From: Acanthosoma haemorrhoidale
Lineage: Eukaryota > Arthropoda > Insecta > Hemiptera > Acanthosomatidae
Assembly (NCBI GenBank): GCA_930367205.1
Contig: OV884009.1
Location: 81,303,189 to 81,367,188, forward strand
Direction of reading: 5' to 3'
DNA: 64,000 nt
This document shows, piece after piece, positions 48,440-58,440 of this stretch (its first letter is position 1; each line of letters opens with the position of its first letter). The translations under genes and the position numbers were made by a program. The notes under the pieces were generated by a model. That model ran no database searches and was not told the DNA's origin. It worked only from the letters and a program-made list of their open reading frames with translations.

Positions 48440-48870
48440 TTTGTTTGAAGAATCTGTTTAGTTTGAATGTTACTTTTTCAGCGTATCCGTAAATGCCATC
48501 TTCATATGTCCAAATTGGTTTCAGTAGAATTTTATACGTCAGTAACTTCTGGGACAATGGTAGTTTTAAATTTTGGACCAGTAAATACTCCAATAGTAGA
48601 GTGGTTCAGTAAAAAATTTAATTTCCATGTCCAGTTTCCAAGTCAGTTTCCCTATCAAGTCCTAAGTATTTGAGGGTTTCAGAGATTGGTTGTAAACATT
48701 TACAGGATAGTATTCCCATCGATGGGTGAACGTCATGCGAAAGGTTTTGGTAGTATCAATTTTAATTTTCCAGGTCGTACACCATGATTTTTGAAGTGTC
48801 AAAGAGGATTGAGTTGAGTATTGCGGTATTTTCTGAGGAGGTTGACGCATTTGTAAAGATAATGTGAAGT
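48440..48870 (-). pseudogene. Jockey-type RT C-terminal relic (downstream copy)
   Basis: On the minus strand, frames give LQMRQPPQKIP, KSWCTTWKIKIDTTKTFRMT, SETLKYLGLD and LPLSQKLLTYKILLKPIWTY in this order. K-I-x-I-x-x-x-K-T, K-Y-L-G and L-x-Y-K-x-x-L-K-P-I-W are the standard motifs of the RT thumb and post-RT region of Jockey-type elements. Frameshifts separate the blocks and the catalytic palm is missing. The family differs from that of the 56-kb copy. Confidence 0.65.
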
Positions 48871-49200
48871 AATGGAGCAAGTGCCTTGTGCCTTGAGGGG
48901 AATCTCGTTTGGTAAGTTAAGATTTCAGTATCAAGAAGTAAGACGTTATGAGTTGGGTGAAACGCGCAATTCCATGGATACTGTCTTATGTCATAGGAGA
49001 TTCAGTGTTTCTCTCCAAACACCATATTTGGCATTAATTGATGCTTGATAGTTTTATTGTTCCCCATAGTTCAGACCCCGACCTCCAGATTGGTTTTCGT
49101 ATGCTTTGCATATAAAAACTTTATTTTCTAATGTTAGGTGGTATTTCTCGAATAGTGGTATCTTCAGTTGCCCATTAACAAACAACAGAGCTGTCTGATC
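48871..49200 (-). pseudogene. Second Jockey-type RT C-terminal relic, upstream in tandem
   Basis: On the minus strand, KPIWRSGSELWGTIKLSSIN followed by AKYGVWR is readable (about 49020-49110). This is the post-RT K-P-I-W-x-x-G-x-x-L-W-G-x-A/I-x-x-S-x-I motif. Farther downstream, SYFLILKS-L-TKRDSPQGT (around 48920) recalls the palm segment before the P-Q-G-S motif. Because the KPIW motif lies upstream of another complete set, at least two truncated copies lie head to tail. Confidence 0.5.
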
Positions 49201-49539
49201 CTACTTTTTACGTCTTGTAAATCGGTTTCTGCCGGGTTGTCACGTGGGGGGTGCCTATTTACCCTGGTGACGAAGTGAGGGTTGATTAGGCTATGACCTG
49301 GACAATTGCTTCATGACGGGTCTTACTATCCGACTCCATATTTGATAGGTATGTGCCCCGACAATGCACTATGTTCAGGAGAAGAGGTATAGGGTAGGTA
49401 GTTTGTGTGGTCTTGGAATGACCACGAATTCACACTCGGTATCTGAGGGTAGGCGAAAACCGTCCGGATCCCAAAGGTGAGTGTGAACCGGAGAGAGGCA
49501 GACTGGATGCCCGTGGGAGACACTACTAGGTAAAGTTTG
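49201..49539. other. GC-rich segment next to the LTR-like block
   Basis: A 74-codon minus-strand frame (49326-49550) runs through it into the LTR-like block but encodes nothing recognised. If the neighbour is a 5' LTR on the minus strand, this would be leader sequence; no tRNA primer-binding site is obvious. Confidence 0.3.
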
Positions 49540-50083
49540 TGTAGGGCCACGGCAACCGTCGTCCGTGAGGGAGAGGTCTCTCCCTAGGAGCTGCTAGTTT
49601 TAGCAAGACGAAGGCAGAGACTCCCACTAGGAGATTGTGGGGTCTGAAAAAGCCGGACTAAAACATAGCGAGGTTAGGAAGAGAGGTCCAGAGGTTTTCA
49701 TAAATGAAAGGCCAAGTCTTGAAACATCAGTGCAGCCGCGAGTCATCAGTTAGAGAGCCGTCGTGAGAATGATTTACAGGCCAAAACCCGGGTCTATTTA
49801 TACTCTGCTGTGGCTCGTTAGTAGCCAATGATAAAAGACGTTGTTGTGGTCAATGATATCGCAGTTTGCGGCGGTGCTTTGTTCTCGGCAGTGACCCAAG
49901 CCTCGGGCCTTTCCAGCCTCTACTAGTTTTTTTGCAGCTGCGTCTTTTATTGTTTACAACATTTACAAGGACTTATGTTATTTACATTTGTTTAAATTAA
50001 TTTACAACATATTATAACCAATTTACAATATATATACAATAGAGTATAGGGCGATTTATCTTATGTAGTTAGCGGTCGCTACA
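49540..50083 (-). mobile_element. Candidate solo LTR of an LTR retrotransposon
   Basis: Read on the minus strand the 544-bp block starts TGTAGCGACCGC (50083) and ends GGCCCTACA (49540), the TG...CA form of LTRs. It is flanked by GTTTG (49535-49539) and GTTTC (50084-50088), an imperfect 5-bp duplication. A strong TATA box, TATAAATAGACC on the minus strand at 49791-49802, lies midway, followed about 30 bp later by a possible start site, with AT-rich DNA before and GC-rich DNA after it, as in a U3-R-U5 layout. There is no second LTR in the window. Confidence 0.45.
49791..49802 (-). promoter_or_regulatory. TATA box inside the LTR-like block
   Basis: TATAAATAGACC on the minus strand is a canonical Pol II TATA element, set in a GC-rich context in which such a motif stands out. 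If the LTR interpretation is right it would drive minus-strand transcription starting near 49765. Confidence 0.45.
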
Positions 50084-50088
50084 GTTTC

Positions 50089-50900
50089 AAGTTAGTATTT
50101 TGCCAAGGTGGAAACGAAGGTATTGCACTTTTTCAATTCACCAAGTTTACGTTCCCTAAGTTTTAACAATCTAATCAGTTTTTAAAAAAGGGGCATTGGT
50201 CTGAACGCTTACATCTCTTAATCTTTTGTTTTCACATTCTTCGCCCTTGATTTCATACAGAATTTAGTTCATGTAGTATAAATTAGACAAATACAAAAAA
50301 ATCTATGTCATGACGGGTAAACGGAGAGGTTACCACGGATCAACTAGTTTCTGGGTACAGTCTTGTCATAACTCAGCTCAGATATTGCCGTTTATATTTC
50401 TGAAAAGATACAATAATGGCAAATATAAAAAAGTAAACAAAACGTAAATGTCAGACCTCTTCTTCCATTTCAAAAGACGTCTGTATTAAAAGCAAGAGGT
50501 CACCCATCTCTCAATAATGGAGTTAAATTGTTTAAAAATGACTTTCAACGTTAGATGGCAACTTAAAAATAAAACATGTGTAACGCTTGAGATGTAAGTT
50601 ATATTTTTTGTGTCCGTTGTTGTGTAATGTGAACCCAATCAACATTCGCTCATGGCGCATCTTCAAGTATCCTCTTTTTACAATTTATCTGAGCATTAAT
50701 GGCACTGCTACAAATGGCCAAATTGTGCCTCATTAGTTTCTTTACCGGCTTCGTTGGCGGTCAAATTTAATTAGATCCCACAAATCTGACGTTTCTGGTC
50801 AATGGATTGCTTTTTAAATGAGCCTGAAACGGAACCGGCCTACACAGAAAACTGTTTTAATCGATACAGCAATTAGTTCTCCTCTGATGTTTGCCCAAGA
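50089..50900. other. No recognisable gene
   Basis: AT-rich to mixed sequence with only short ORFs. Confidence 0.4.
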
Positions 50901-50904
50901 TTGT

Positions 50905-51040
50905 ACGAGAGCAGCTAAAGAGAATGTATCTCTCATGGTAGATCCCCTGGCCTGCCATGGGTTGAATCCCGTTCCTATCAGTATACTTTTTATGTCTAAT
51001 AACTATTGGTAATCTATATAATTATTAATATACGTAACAT
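50905..51040 (+). mobile_element. tRNA-derived SINE, plus strand
   Basis: GGTTGAATCCC (50960-50970) is a B box. An A-box-like AGCAGCTAAAGAG lies about 45 bp upstream. The body CAGTATACTTTTTATGTCTA and ATAACTATTGGTAAT parallels the tail of the other SINE copies. Confidence 0.55.
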
Positions 51041-51214
51041 ACAATCCAGATGGTAAATGGTCTACTTTCATTCGAGGCTAGGCGCTATCGTCTTTCGTCG
51101 ATCTTTCTTATTTTTGTCTGAATGTTAAATGATAAAATTGAATCAATGGCTTTGAAAATAATTTTTATAACACCTCGGATCGTGTTCATTATTTTTTTTT
51201 TTTTTGTTATAAAA

Positions 51215-51480
51215 ACAACTTTATTTTGATAAAATCACAATCTGCCTCATTGGGCAATAAGTAATTGTGATAAATGATCTCATTCATACAGTATTTACAA
51301 ACAGCCCAGAGACCTCCCGAGTCCACATGGTTGTCACCTCCCTCGCGTGCGAAGGAGGAAGCGGAGTCCCGGGAATCTCCGTCAGCCGCGTCACTGGATA
51401 AGAGCCAGTGGAGGATGACAAAGAGCGCGAGAGCCACAGACGCTCAGGACATGATTGGAGAAACTGACCATTGCCTCATT
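51215..51480 (-). mobile_element. Jockey-type 3' tail, well preserved, minus strand
   Basis: On the minus strand it reads GGCAATGGTCAGTTTCTCCA, TGTCCTGAGCGTCTGTGGCT, the GC-rich segment with GGAGGTCTCTGGGCTGTTTG, and the terminus GCCCAATGAGGCAGATTGTG ATTTTATC. The subfamily is the TTGCCCAATAAGGCAG type rather than the TTGCCTATTAAG type of the 56-kb element. Confidence 0.88.
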
Positions 51481-51885
51481 ATTTTTTTAACAAAACAATT
51501 GAATTTGGACCTGTTTTGTTAGCTCTCAGGACAAAGAGTATAAATTTCCTCTAGTCGAAATTTAGGTTATTCTGTTTAATATTCCTGGAATTTTTTTTTT
51601 TTTTAAACGGAAGATGAGGAGAAATCTGCATTTGAATTTAAAATCAAAATACTGGCAAAACCCCAGCAGTTTTTCTTCTTGATCTACATACTTTAATCAA
51701 TTTACAAGTTCATGTAAAAAAAACAAAACATACTATTTAGTCAATTTGGTAGATGATTTTATCAAAAAAAAAACATGTAAACATTTTAGAAATTATTTGT
51801 ATTTTGACGAAGTGCAAAAGGAAATGGATAAATCAAAAAGTCAGCAGTATGAATAAAACGGGGATGATAATGTAAATTATAAGAC

Positions 51886-51974
51886 TGATTCACGTATTTG
51901 GGTATTATCTGTTCTATGGGACATTTTTGATTTGCTAATTGTAATATTTTTTTGTTGTTATGATTTATTAAATT
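51886..51974 (+). repeat. ~85-bp direct repeat, copy 1
   Basis: CTGTTCTATGGGACATTTTT and GATTTGCTAATTGTAATATT are followed by a T run; the same sequence recurs at 52314-52398, 428 bp downstream, with few differences. Confidence 0.85.
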
Positions 51975-52313
51975 TTATTTGTCTAAAATGTTGATGCGTG
52001 GACTTGTTGCATGTGATTATATGAATAGAAATTAATAAAGGAGAGACTATTAGCCTATAAAAGAAAGTGTTTATCTATAATTTATAGTACAATAAGTGCC
52101 CTTTTTATTTGGAACGTTACTCTCAAGAAGTTGTTAATTTATAAATAAATAACATTATTATAGCTGTATGCATTATGGGGCCTATATTTCGTCTTCGTAG
52201 AATGATAATCATCACGGGACCAAAGGAACAAGGAAATGATGCATAGTCCTTCGTAGTAGGATATTCGTTCCATTTTTTTTTTTATTAAAGATCGAATTAG
52301 TAGTTGGCGTGCT

Positions 52314-52398
52314 TGACTCACGTCTTTGAATATTAACTGTTCTATGGGACATTTTTGATTTGCTAATTGTAATATTTTTTTGTTTTAATGATTTATTT
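52314..52398 (+). repeat. ~85-bp direct repeat, copy 2
   Basis: Matches 51886-51974 nearly base for base across its centre. The 340 bp between the copies is AT-rich and has no recognised content; the pair may be LTR-like ends of a small element or a segmental duplication. Confidence 0.85.
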
Positions 52399-53680
52399 TG
52401 TGATTTCGTTCGAGTCTAGCCACCCATATGGTTCCTGTAGGGGGGGATGAAATAATTTAACAACTTAATAGAGAAGTAGCAAGTCCGAATGAGTAACCAT
52501 TAATAAAGATTGCCATAAGCCCCTATGTTTAGAAATTGGTGTATACATATCGACCCATAGTAAAGGTTTAAAAACATGTAACAAGAAAGGTGACACATAG
52601 CATATTTGTTAAAAAATGAAATATTATTTATTTTTCAACGGTAATGAAAAATGTAATTAAATTAAAAAAGATAAAATTCAAATCAGTGAATAGTTTTCCA
52701 AAAAGCTTTTACATCCAGTCCTTTACATTAGAGCTTTAGTAGCCGTTTTTATACGGCCGGTGTTCACCTCCTTAAACATAAATTGATATTTTCTTGTTGA
52801 AATAGATGCTGTTCAACTGTTACTTTCTCTTGCCCGCTGTTCTTTCTCGCTCACTTTCACCAACCAAGATACGTCATTGCTATTGAAACGTGGGTTTTAA
52901 GATATTGGCACTCGTATTAACAGTTCCGTGTTCTAGAAGATATCTCTCACATCAAATTATTTATACAAATCACCACATCATGAATTAAGCCTTTATCGAC
53001 GAAGCAACCATAAAACAATAGACATACATGTGTAGAATAGGAAAAAAAATATACCTGGACAATGCCCCATATGAATAACATTAATGTTATTTTTACTATT
53101 ACATCATAAAGCAGTGACAAAATAAAGTGGAAAACTCCATGACAAGCGATAATATTAATTATGAAAAAAAATAATATATTGTTTAACTGAATTTAGTAAA
53201 CGAAGTCATAGGTGGATCCACGTATATGAAACAAAAACAAAACATGCAAAATGCAGAAGTCTGTACAATTTATATACATTTACATGTATATGTTTTCCGT
53301 TCCTTTGGGTACGGATAATTATTAGAACCCGATAAATGAAAATCATAATAGAGAAATGGAAACCCGACTGCTCTAGAAGTTAATTGTGACCACAATGACG
53401 ACTTGGGTCACACTTGCTATTAAACCAACCACTAAGTATTTAATGCAGTACAGCATATAATATTGACAAATGGATTAATCGACTGGTTTTGTTTATTGGA
53501 TGTTTTTTTCAGGTACGTTCATAAAATTATTTAATAAAAACCATTGTGGCCTTGGAATAGATCATGGATTTAGTGAGACCTCTATTTCAATTTGTCTGTA
53601 TGCTATTCGAAGGATTTGGAATGCTGTACCCAGGTAAAATTTACTTTTTTATCATCTGAACCTGAAACTTTCCCAACTCT
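52399..53680. other. AT-rich DNA without recognisable gene
   Basis: It includes a perfect 18-bp palindrome AATAACATTAATGTTATT near 53075. No ORF is supported. Confidence 0.45.
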
Positions 53681-53684
53681 CCGT

Positions 53685-54193
53685 TATTGAGGAATACTCG
53701 CAGCAGATCAAATATATACCCTACATTCTTGAACTCACCCCTTCCATTTCTTTTCCAAGTTCCAGTTCTTGGAACTGAAATTCCATCCACCCTAATCCCC
53801 TAGCACAGTCATTACGCCACACGTCCCTATAATCCTCTTCGTAGACTTAAGCGGCAGTTTCCTAGTGACCTCCTTGCCTTGTGACAGTGGGAGTCCTGGC
53901 ATTAGCCAGTTTCTCCTATCATGTCCTGGGTGTATGTGGCTCCCGCGCTCTTGGTCATCATCTACTGGCTCGTATCCGGTGACGCGGCCGATGGAGGAGC
54001 GTGGGGGACTTTCCGACACTCTGCTTCCTCTTTCACAATCGAGTGGCAATCATTAGGATTTTAGCGGCCTCTAGGCTGTTTGTAAATAATGTATGAATGA
54101 AGAATTATAAATGTGGTATGAATGAGAACATTGATCACTATTGCTTATTGCCCAATAATGCAGATTGTAATTTTATCACAATAAAGATTTTGA
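53685..54193 (+). mobile_element. 5'-truncated Jockey-type element, plus strand
   Basis: It begins near ACCCTACATTCTTGAACTCA (just after the RT in the 56-kb copy), then CCACCCTAATCCCCTAGCAC, GGGAGTCCTGGCATTAGCCA, the GC-rich 3' region and the end CCCAATAATGCAGATTGTAA and AATAAAGATTTTG. A local duplication (TTCCAAGTTCCAGTTCTTGGAACTG) lies near 53753-53777. It has no coding capacity. Confidence 0.85.
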
Positions 54194-54404
54194 ATTACCA
54201 ATATTTACTATATGAACTACTCAAGCATAGATCTCTCGGCTAGAATATTTCAACTCCCCGAATCGTCTACCAAATCCTAGAAAAAGCAATAGTTTCTCTC
54301 AGAAATATTCATAATTTCAAGACAACACAGCTTCTTTGCAAATTTTCTATCGTGTTTCTATTCCCTAGACCCAGAAAACCATTCAATAACCCTTCATCAT
54401 ATAT

Positions 54405-54486
54405 CGCTATAAAAGCCACCCTATGAAAAATAAGCAAGGACCATTAATTAATAAATTATATATATCTAATTAAAATTAAATGATGA
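54405..54486 (+). repeat. ~82-bp direct repeat, copy 1
   Basis: GCTATAAAAGCCACCCTATG and AAAAATAA, then GGACCATTAATTAATAAATT; repeated at 54682-54764 with a 277-bp offset. Confidence 0.85.
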
Positions 54487-54681
54487 ATGATGAACTTGAA
54501 CAAAAATAATGTTTTTTTATTATGCTCTATAAGTTCCAATAAAAAATAATTCATCTCTCACCATAATATTGAGTACTAAATTAATGACACCATAATTAAT
54601 AATATGTAATATGTGCTGTGAACCCCAGTTTTATATGGAGAGATCATTTATACAAAACACTGATACGCTGATCCCCATTAC

Positions 54682-54764
54682 GCTATAAAAGCCACCCTAT
54701 GAAAAATAATCGAGGACCATTAATTAATAAATTACAAGTACCTAATTAAAAATAAATGGTGAGT
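54682..54764 (+). repeat. ~82-bp direct repeat, copy 2
   Basis: Second copy of the 54405-54486 sequence. Both contain GCTATAAAAGCC and GGACCATTAATTAATAAATT. Beyond them a weaker shared phrase TTAATAATATGTARTAT (54596 and 54798) suggests a longer diverged tandem duplication with a deletion in the second unit. Confidence 0.85.
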
Positions 54765-55639
54765 AAGGCATTGAATTGCAGATCTTGGCGTCCTGGTTAA
54801 TAATATGTAGTATTTCGAGACATTAATGGACTATAATTACAAAACATCAATAAAAATATTTACGCAGAAGTGCGAATTAATTAATTGTGTGGTGCTTGAC
54901 TTGAATAAATATGTCAGTGGCATTCTATTCACGCTTATCGAGATTTTGACGAAATCGAACAACTATTTACAACTGCTAGGGATGTAGTCAGTGTTACAAT
55001 GATCAACTCAGCTTGAGTAATAGTGTGAATACATTTAGGATATATATTTTTATTGATGGGTCTGACGTGAGTCACAACTAATGAGCTGCTTCCCAACAAT
55101 TTGTCTAGATATTCCATTTCGTCACTTTTTTTTTTGGAGCTTGTTCAGCCGTGATTATGCATTTATCTTGCGATCGGCAAACAGAGGAGACCTTTGAAAA
55201 ATGAAAACATTGATTAATGAGCGCGTCCAACACGGGCTTCACAAGAAGTCAATATCCGAAAATTAAACATTTAACGACTAACGACTATGACAAAGCAGTT
55301 AATTAACCAACAAGTATGTGTACACTCACATTGATCTTTTCTGACCCCGAAGGGAGAGACTCTACTTTCATTCACTTACAGGACGTTTTTCGTCTGTCTG
55401 TCTGTTACACCAGCTACCTATGTACTAGTAATATAATTTTCGAGTAGCATTATAGTCCCTAATAAGAGTAGAATGTTAGTGCTACGTAGTGTGGAAGTGG
55501 TTCCATAGATACCATTCAGAACTTCACGCCGTTTGTGATCTTTCACTAGTGAAATGAGCTAGCGGAAATACGAAAAGGACATTGAAACGAGGTTGTTCAT
55601 CAGCTATTGCTCTATGGTTTCTGTTTACAGACGCAAATG
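54765..55639. other. No recognisable gene
   Basis: AT-rich with short ORFs only. Confidence 0.4.
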
Positions 55640-55677
55640 TACACAAACAGCCCAGAGGCCCCCCAAGTCCACATGTA
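55640..55677 (-). mobile_element. Tiny Jockey-type fragment, minus strand
   Basis: CAAACAGCCCAGAGGCCCCC (55646-55665) and CAAGTCCACATG match the antisense of the 3' region (compare 51298-51330). Only about 38 bp is recognisable. Confidence 0.5.
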
Positions 55678-56025
55678 GAATCATTTTAATTATAATGAAG
55701 ATCATCATGACGATAGCAATTGAGAAAAATAAAATATGCAATTTATGGTTAAAATATGTCTATAATATCCTTCCCAAATTTGTATTAATCATCGGTTTGT
55801 TGCCATGTTTCCCATAGAAATACCAACATAAATTATTTTAAACTCGCATGAAGATTTTCAGGCGAGGGAATATTTAAAAAAATATTTTGAAGACCTATTT
55901 ATTTTATTTGTGTTTTTTATTTGAATGAGCCAACATATAGTGCCGGGTCATCGATGCCCTATCACGTCTTTAATGTGTCCTTGTGAAAAAAATCAGAACT
56001 TTTAATCTGCAGTAGCTTTTGAGCT
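55678..56025. other. No recognisable feature upstream of the Jockey element
   Basis: AT-rich. No Jockey 5' UTR or ORF1 is present, so the element to the right is 5'-truncated. Confidence 0.45.
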
Positions 56026-56052
56026 TCAATCTTAGACTACAGTTACTGCAGG

Positions 56053-57450
56053 TTGGTAAAGCGGCAATTGGCATCCTTCCGTTCCGATTCTTTTAATTCC
56101 TATCTCTCCTCTCTGTCTACCAGGGACAACTCCTTGTGGAATCTAACTAAGAAAATCCTAAAATATCATCCTGTTTCATACCCAATCCGTCGTGATGATG
56201 GGTCTTGGGCTGCTTCGGATGGCGAGAGGGCGGAAGGATTCGCACTGCATCTTTCCCGTACTTTCACTCCTCACCTTACTCCTCAAAACAATACTCATCG
56301 CTCAACTGTTGAAGATTTCCTCACTTCACCTATCCCTCTCTCACTACCACCAAAAGCCGTTAACCCCTCTGAAGTTAAATATCTTCTGAAAAAATTACCT
56401 TACCGAAAATCTCCAGGATATGATCTCCTTACTCCTCGAATTCTTCAACATCTTCCTCCTAAAGCCATAATCTTCTTAACCTACATTTATAACTGCAATA
56501 TCCGAACGACGCATTTTCCTCTCCTCTGGAAACACTCCATTATTGTCCTATTCGCCAAACCCGGCAAACCACCCAATGACGCCTCATCTTACCGTCCAAT
56601 TAGCCTACTCCCTATACTCTCAAAAATATTTGAAAAACTCCTATTAAACCGCCTACTTCCAATTATTGAATGCAAAAACTTTTATCCTACTCACCAGTTT
56701 GGTTTCCGCCAACGACATTCCACTGCTCAACAAGGCCTTCGTGTTGTCGATCACATCTCCTCAGCCCTTGAATCCAAACAGTATTGCACTGCAGCCTTTA
56801 TTGATATAGCTCAAGCTTTTGACAGGATTTGGCCCGCAGGTTTGCTTTACAAGCTCAGAGGATATTTACCGCAGACCCTATTACTAATCCTACAGTCCTA
56901 CCTTTCAAACCGCTTCTTCCAAGTCCGCTGTGGTTTAGAATATTCTAACTACTATCCCATAAAAGCAGGAGTTGCACAGGGCAGCGTCCTGGGTCCCATC
57001 CTCTATAACCTATACACCGCTGATGTCCCCTCCACCACCAATACCTTCTTGGCCACATTTGCAGATGACACTGCAGTCCTGTCAACCCATTCAGACCCTG
57101 ATATAGCATCCCAACACCTTCAAAAACACCTTGATGAGATTGAGTATTTGTGCAACCAATGGCGAATCAAGGCCAATGAAGCAAAATGCTCCCACATAAC
57201 CTTCACCCTCTGCCGCAAGTCCTGTCCACCAGTTTTTTTAAATTCGATTCCTCTCCCTGTGTCTGAGACAGTAAGGTATCTAGGCTTCCATCTCGACAAA
57301 AGACTAACATGGAACCCACATACGAGGCTAAAAAGACAAGAACTAAACAGACGCTTTGGACGACTGTACAGACTACTTGGAAGGACATCCTTTCTTTCAA
57401 TAGAAAATAAACTACTTATTTACAAAGTTATACCTAAGCCAATCTGGTAA
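56053..57450 (+). pseudogene. Jockey-type reverse transcriptase (RT) domain, open for 465 codons
   Basis: The enzyme would copy element RNA into DNA at a nicked chromosomal site. The frame is open from 56023; the first listed codon (56053) is TTG, so no authentic start is present because the 5' half of ORF2 is missing. Residues 1-100 are the linker after the endonuclease. The RT starts around LKKLPYRKSPGYDLLTPRIL (112-131). YRPISLLPILSKIFEKLL lies at 180-197, the first catalytic Asp in FIDIAQAFD (249-257), GVAQGSVLGP at 306-315, the catalytic FADD at 336-339 and VRYLGFHLDKRLTW at 407-420. All key aspartates are present. The frame ends KPIW-stop where family members continue. A run of ten G at 57467-57476 coincides with a further frameshift, after which post-RT sequence (SIKSPENNSK in one frame, IKRIQSFQSKVLRTIVNAPY in another) continues to about 57630. 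Confidence 0.88.
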
Positions 57451-57735
57451 TAAGGAATAGAGCTATGGGGGGGGGGCAGCAAAAAAATCGAACATCAAGC
57501 GCATCCAATCCTTTCAATCAAAAGTCCTGAGAACAATAGTAAATGCCCCCTATTACGTCACCAACAAAACCCTTCATAATGATCTTAACATACCCTACAT
57601 TCTTGAACCATCCCTTTCAAATTCATGAAATTCCATAGTAACCTATCCAACCACCCTAATCCCGTAGCACAGTCATTGCACTGCTCCACTCATCCCTATA
57701 ATCCTCCTCGGAGACTGAAACGGCAGTGGCCTTGT
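57451..57735 (+). pseudogene. Post-RT C-terminal region, frameshifted
   Basis: Downstream of the stop at 57448-57450 and the G run, one frame reads NIKRIQSFQSKVLRTIVNAP, then YYVTNKTLHNDLNIPYILEP and a stop near 57627. This matches the conserved tail of Jockey-type ORF2. The homopolymer makes either a replication slip or an assembly error possible. Confidence 0.75.
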
Positions 57736-58116
57736 GACCTACTATAAATGCGCAAAAGTGGGAGTCCTGGCAATGGCCAGTTTCTCCAATCATGTCCTGA
57801 GCGTATGTGGCTCTCGCGCTCTTCGTCAGCCTCCACTGGCTCGTATCCGGTGACGTTGCTGGTGGGGGAGCGTGGGGGACTTCCCAAGACTCCGCTTCCT
57901 CTTTCGCTTGCGAGGGAGGCAACAACCGTGTGGACTTGGGGGGCCCCTGGGCTGTTTGTAAACATTGTATGAATGTGCGAGCGAATGATGAATTGTAAAT
58001 ATGGTATGAATGAAAACACTTATCTCTATTATTTATTGCCTATTAAGTTAAGGCAGATTGTAATTTCATCATAATAAAGTTGTTGCTGTTAAATAAAAAT
58101 TCTTGAACTGCTATCA

Positions 58117-58440
58117 ATACGTGACAGTGGGAGTCCTATGGCCAGTTTCTCCAGTCATGTCCTGAGCGTCTGTGACTCTCGCGCTGTTTGCTAGCAAGCC
58201 TTTACAGGCTCTTATCCAGTGACGCGGCTGACGGAGTAGCGTTGGGGGACTTCCCAAAAACTCTTTCGCATGCGAGGGATGTGACAGCCATATGGACTTG
58301 GGAGGTCTCTGAACTGTTTTCAAATACTGCATAAAATGCGAGTTAATGAAAATTGTAAATATATATGGTATGATTGTGATCATTTATCACAATTACTTAT
58401 TCTCCAATAAGGCAGATTGTAATTTTATCACAATAAAGAT
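58117..58440 (+). mobile_element. 5'-truncated Jockey-type tail directly downstream of the longest copy
   Basis: It begins GTGACAGTGGGAGTCCTATG, runs through the GC-rich 3' region and ends CCAATAAGGCAGATTGTAAT with AATAAAGATT. It carries the CCAATAAGG end type, unlike its neighbour, so it is an independent insertion rather than a tandem duplication. Head-to-tail spacing is about 10 bp. Confidence 0.85.

Larger units (their letters stand above)
56026..58105 (+). mobile_element. Jockey-type non-LTR retrotransposon, 5'-truncated, longest copy
   Basis: About 2.1 kb comprises the EN-RT linker, the whole RT domain, the post-RT region, a GC-rich 3' UTR and an end with ATTGCCTATTAAGTTAAGGC and AATAAAG at about 58070-58080, followed by a short tail with a second AATAAA. 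ORF1 and the endonuclease are absent. The RT reading frame is intact for 465 codons and then broken. This is the reference copy against which the many tails in the window can be aligned. I could not identify a target-site duplication. Confidence 0.9.

Noticed and set aside
57656..58019. Several overlapping open frames on both strands in the Jockey 3' UTR
   Set aside because: They follow from the GC-rich 3' region, which is repeated in many truncated copies; they are not conserved as proteins among those copies.
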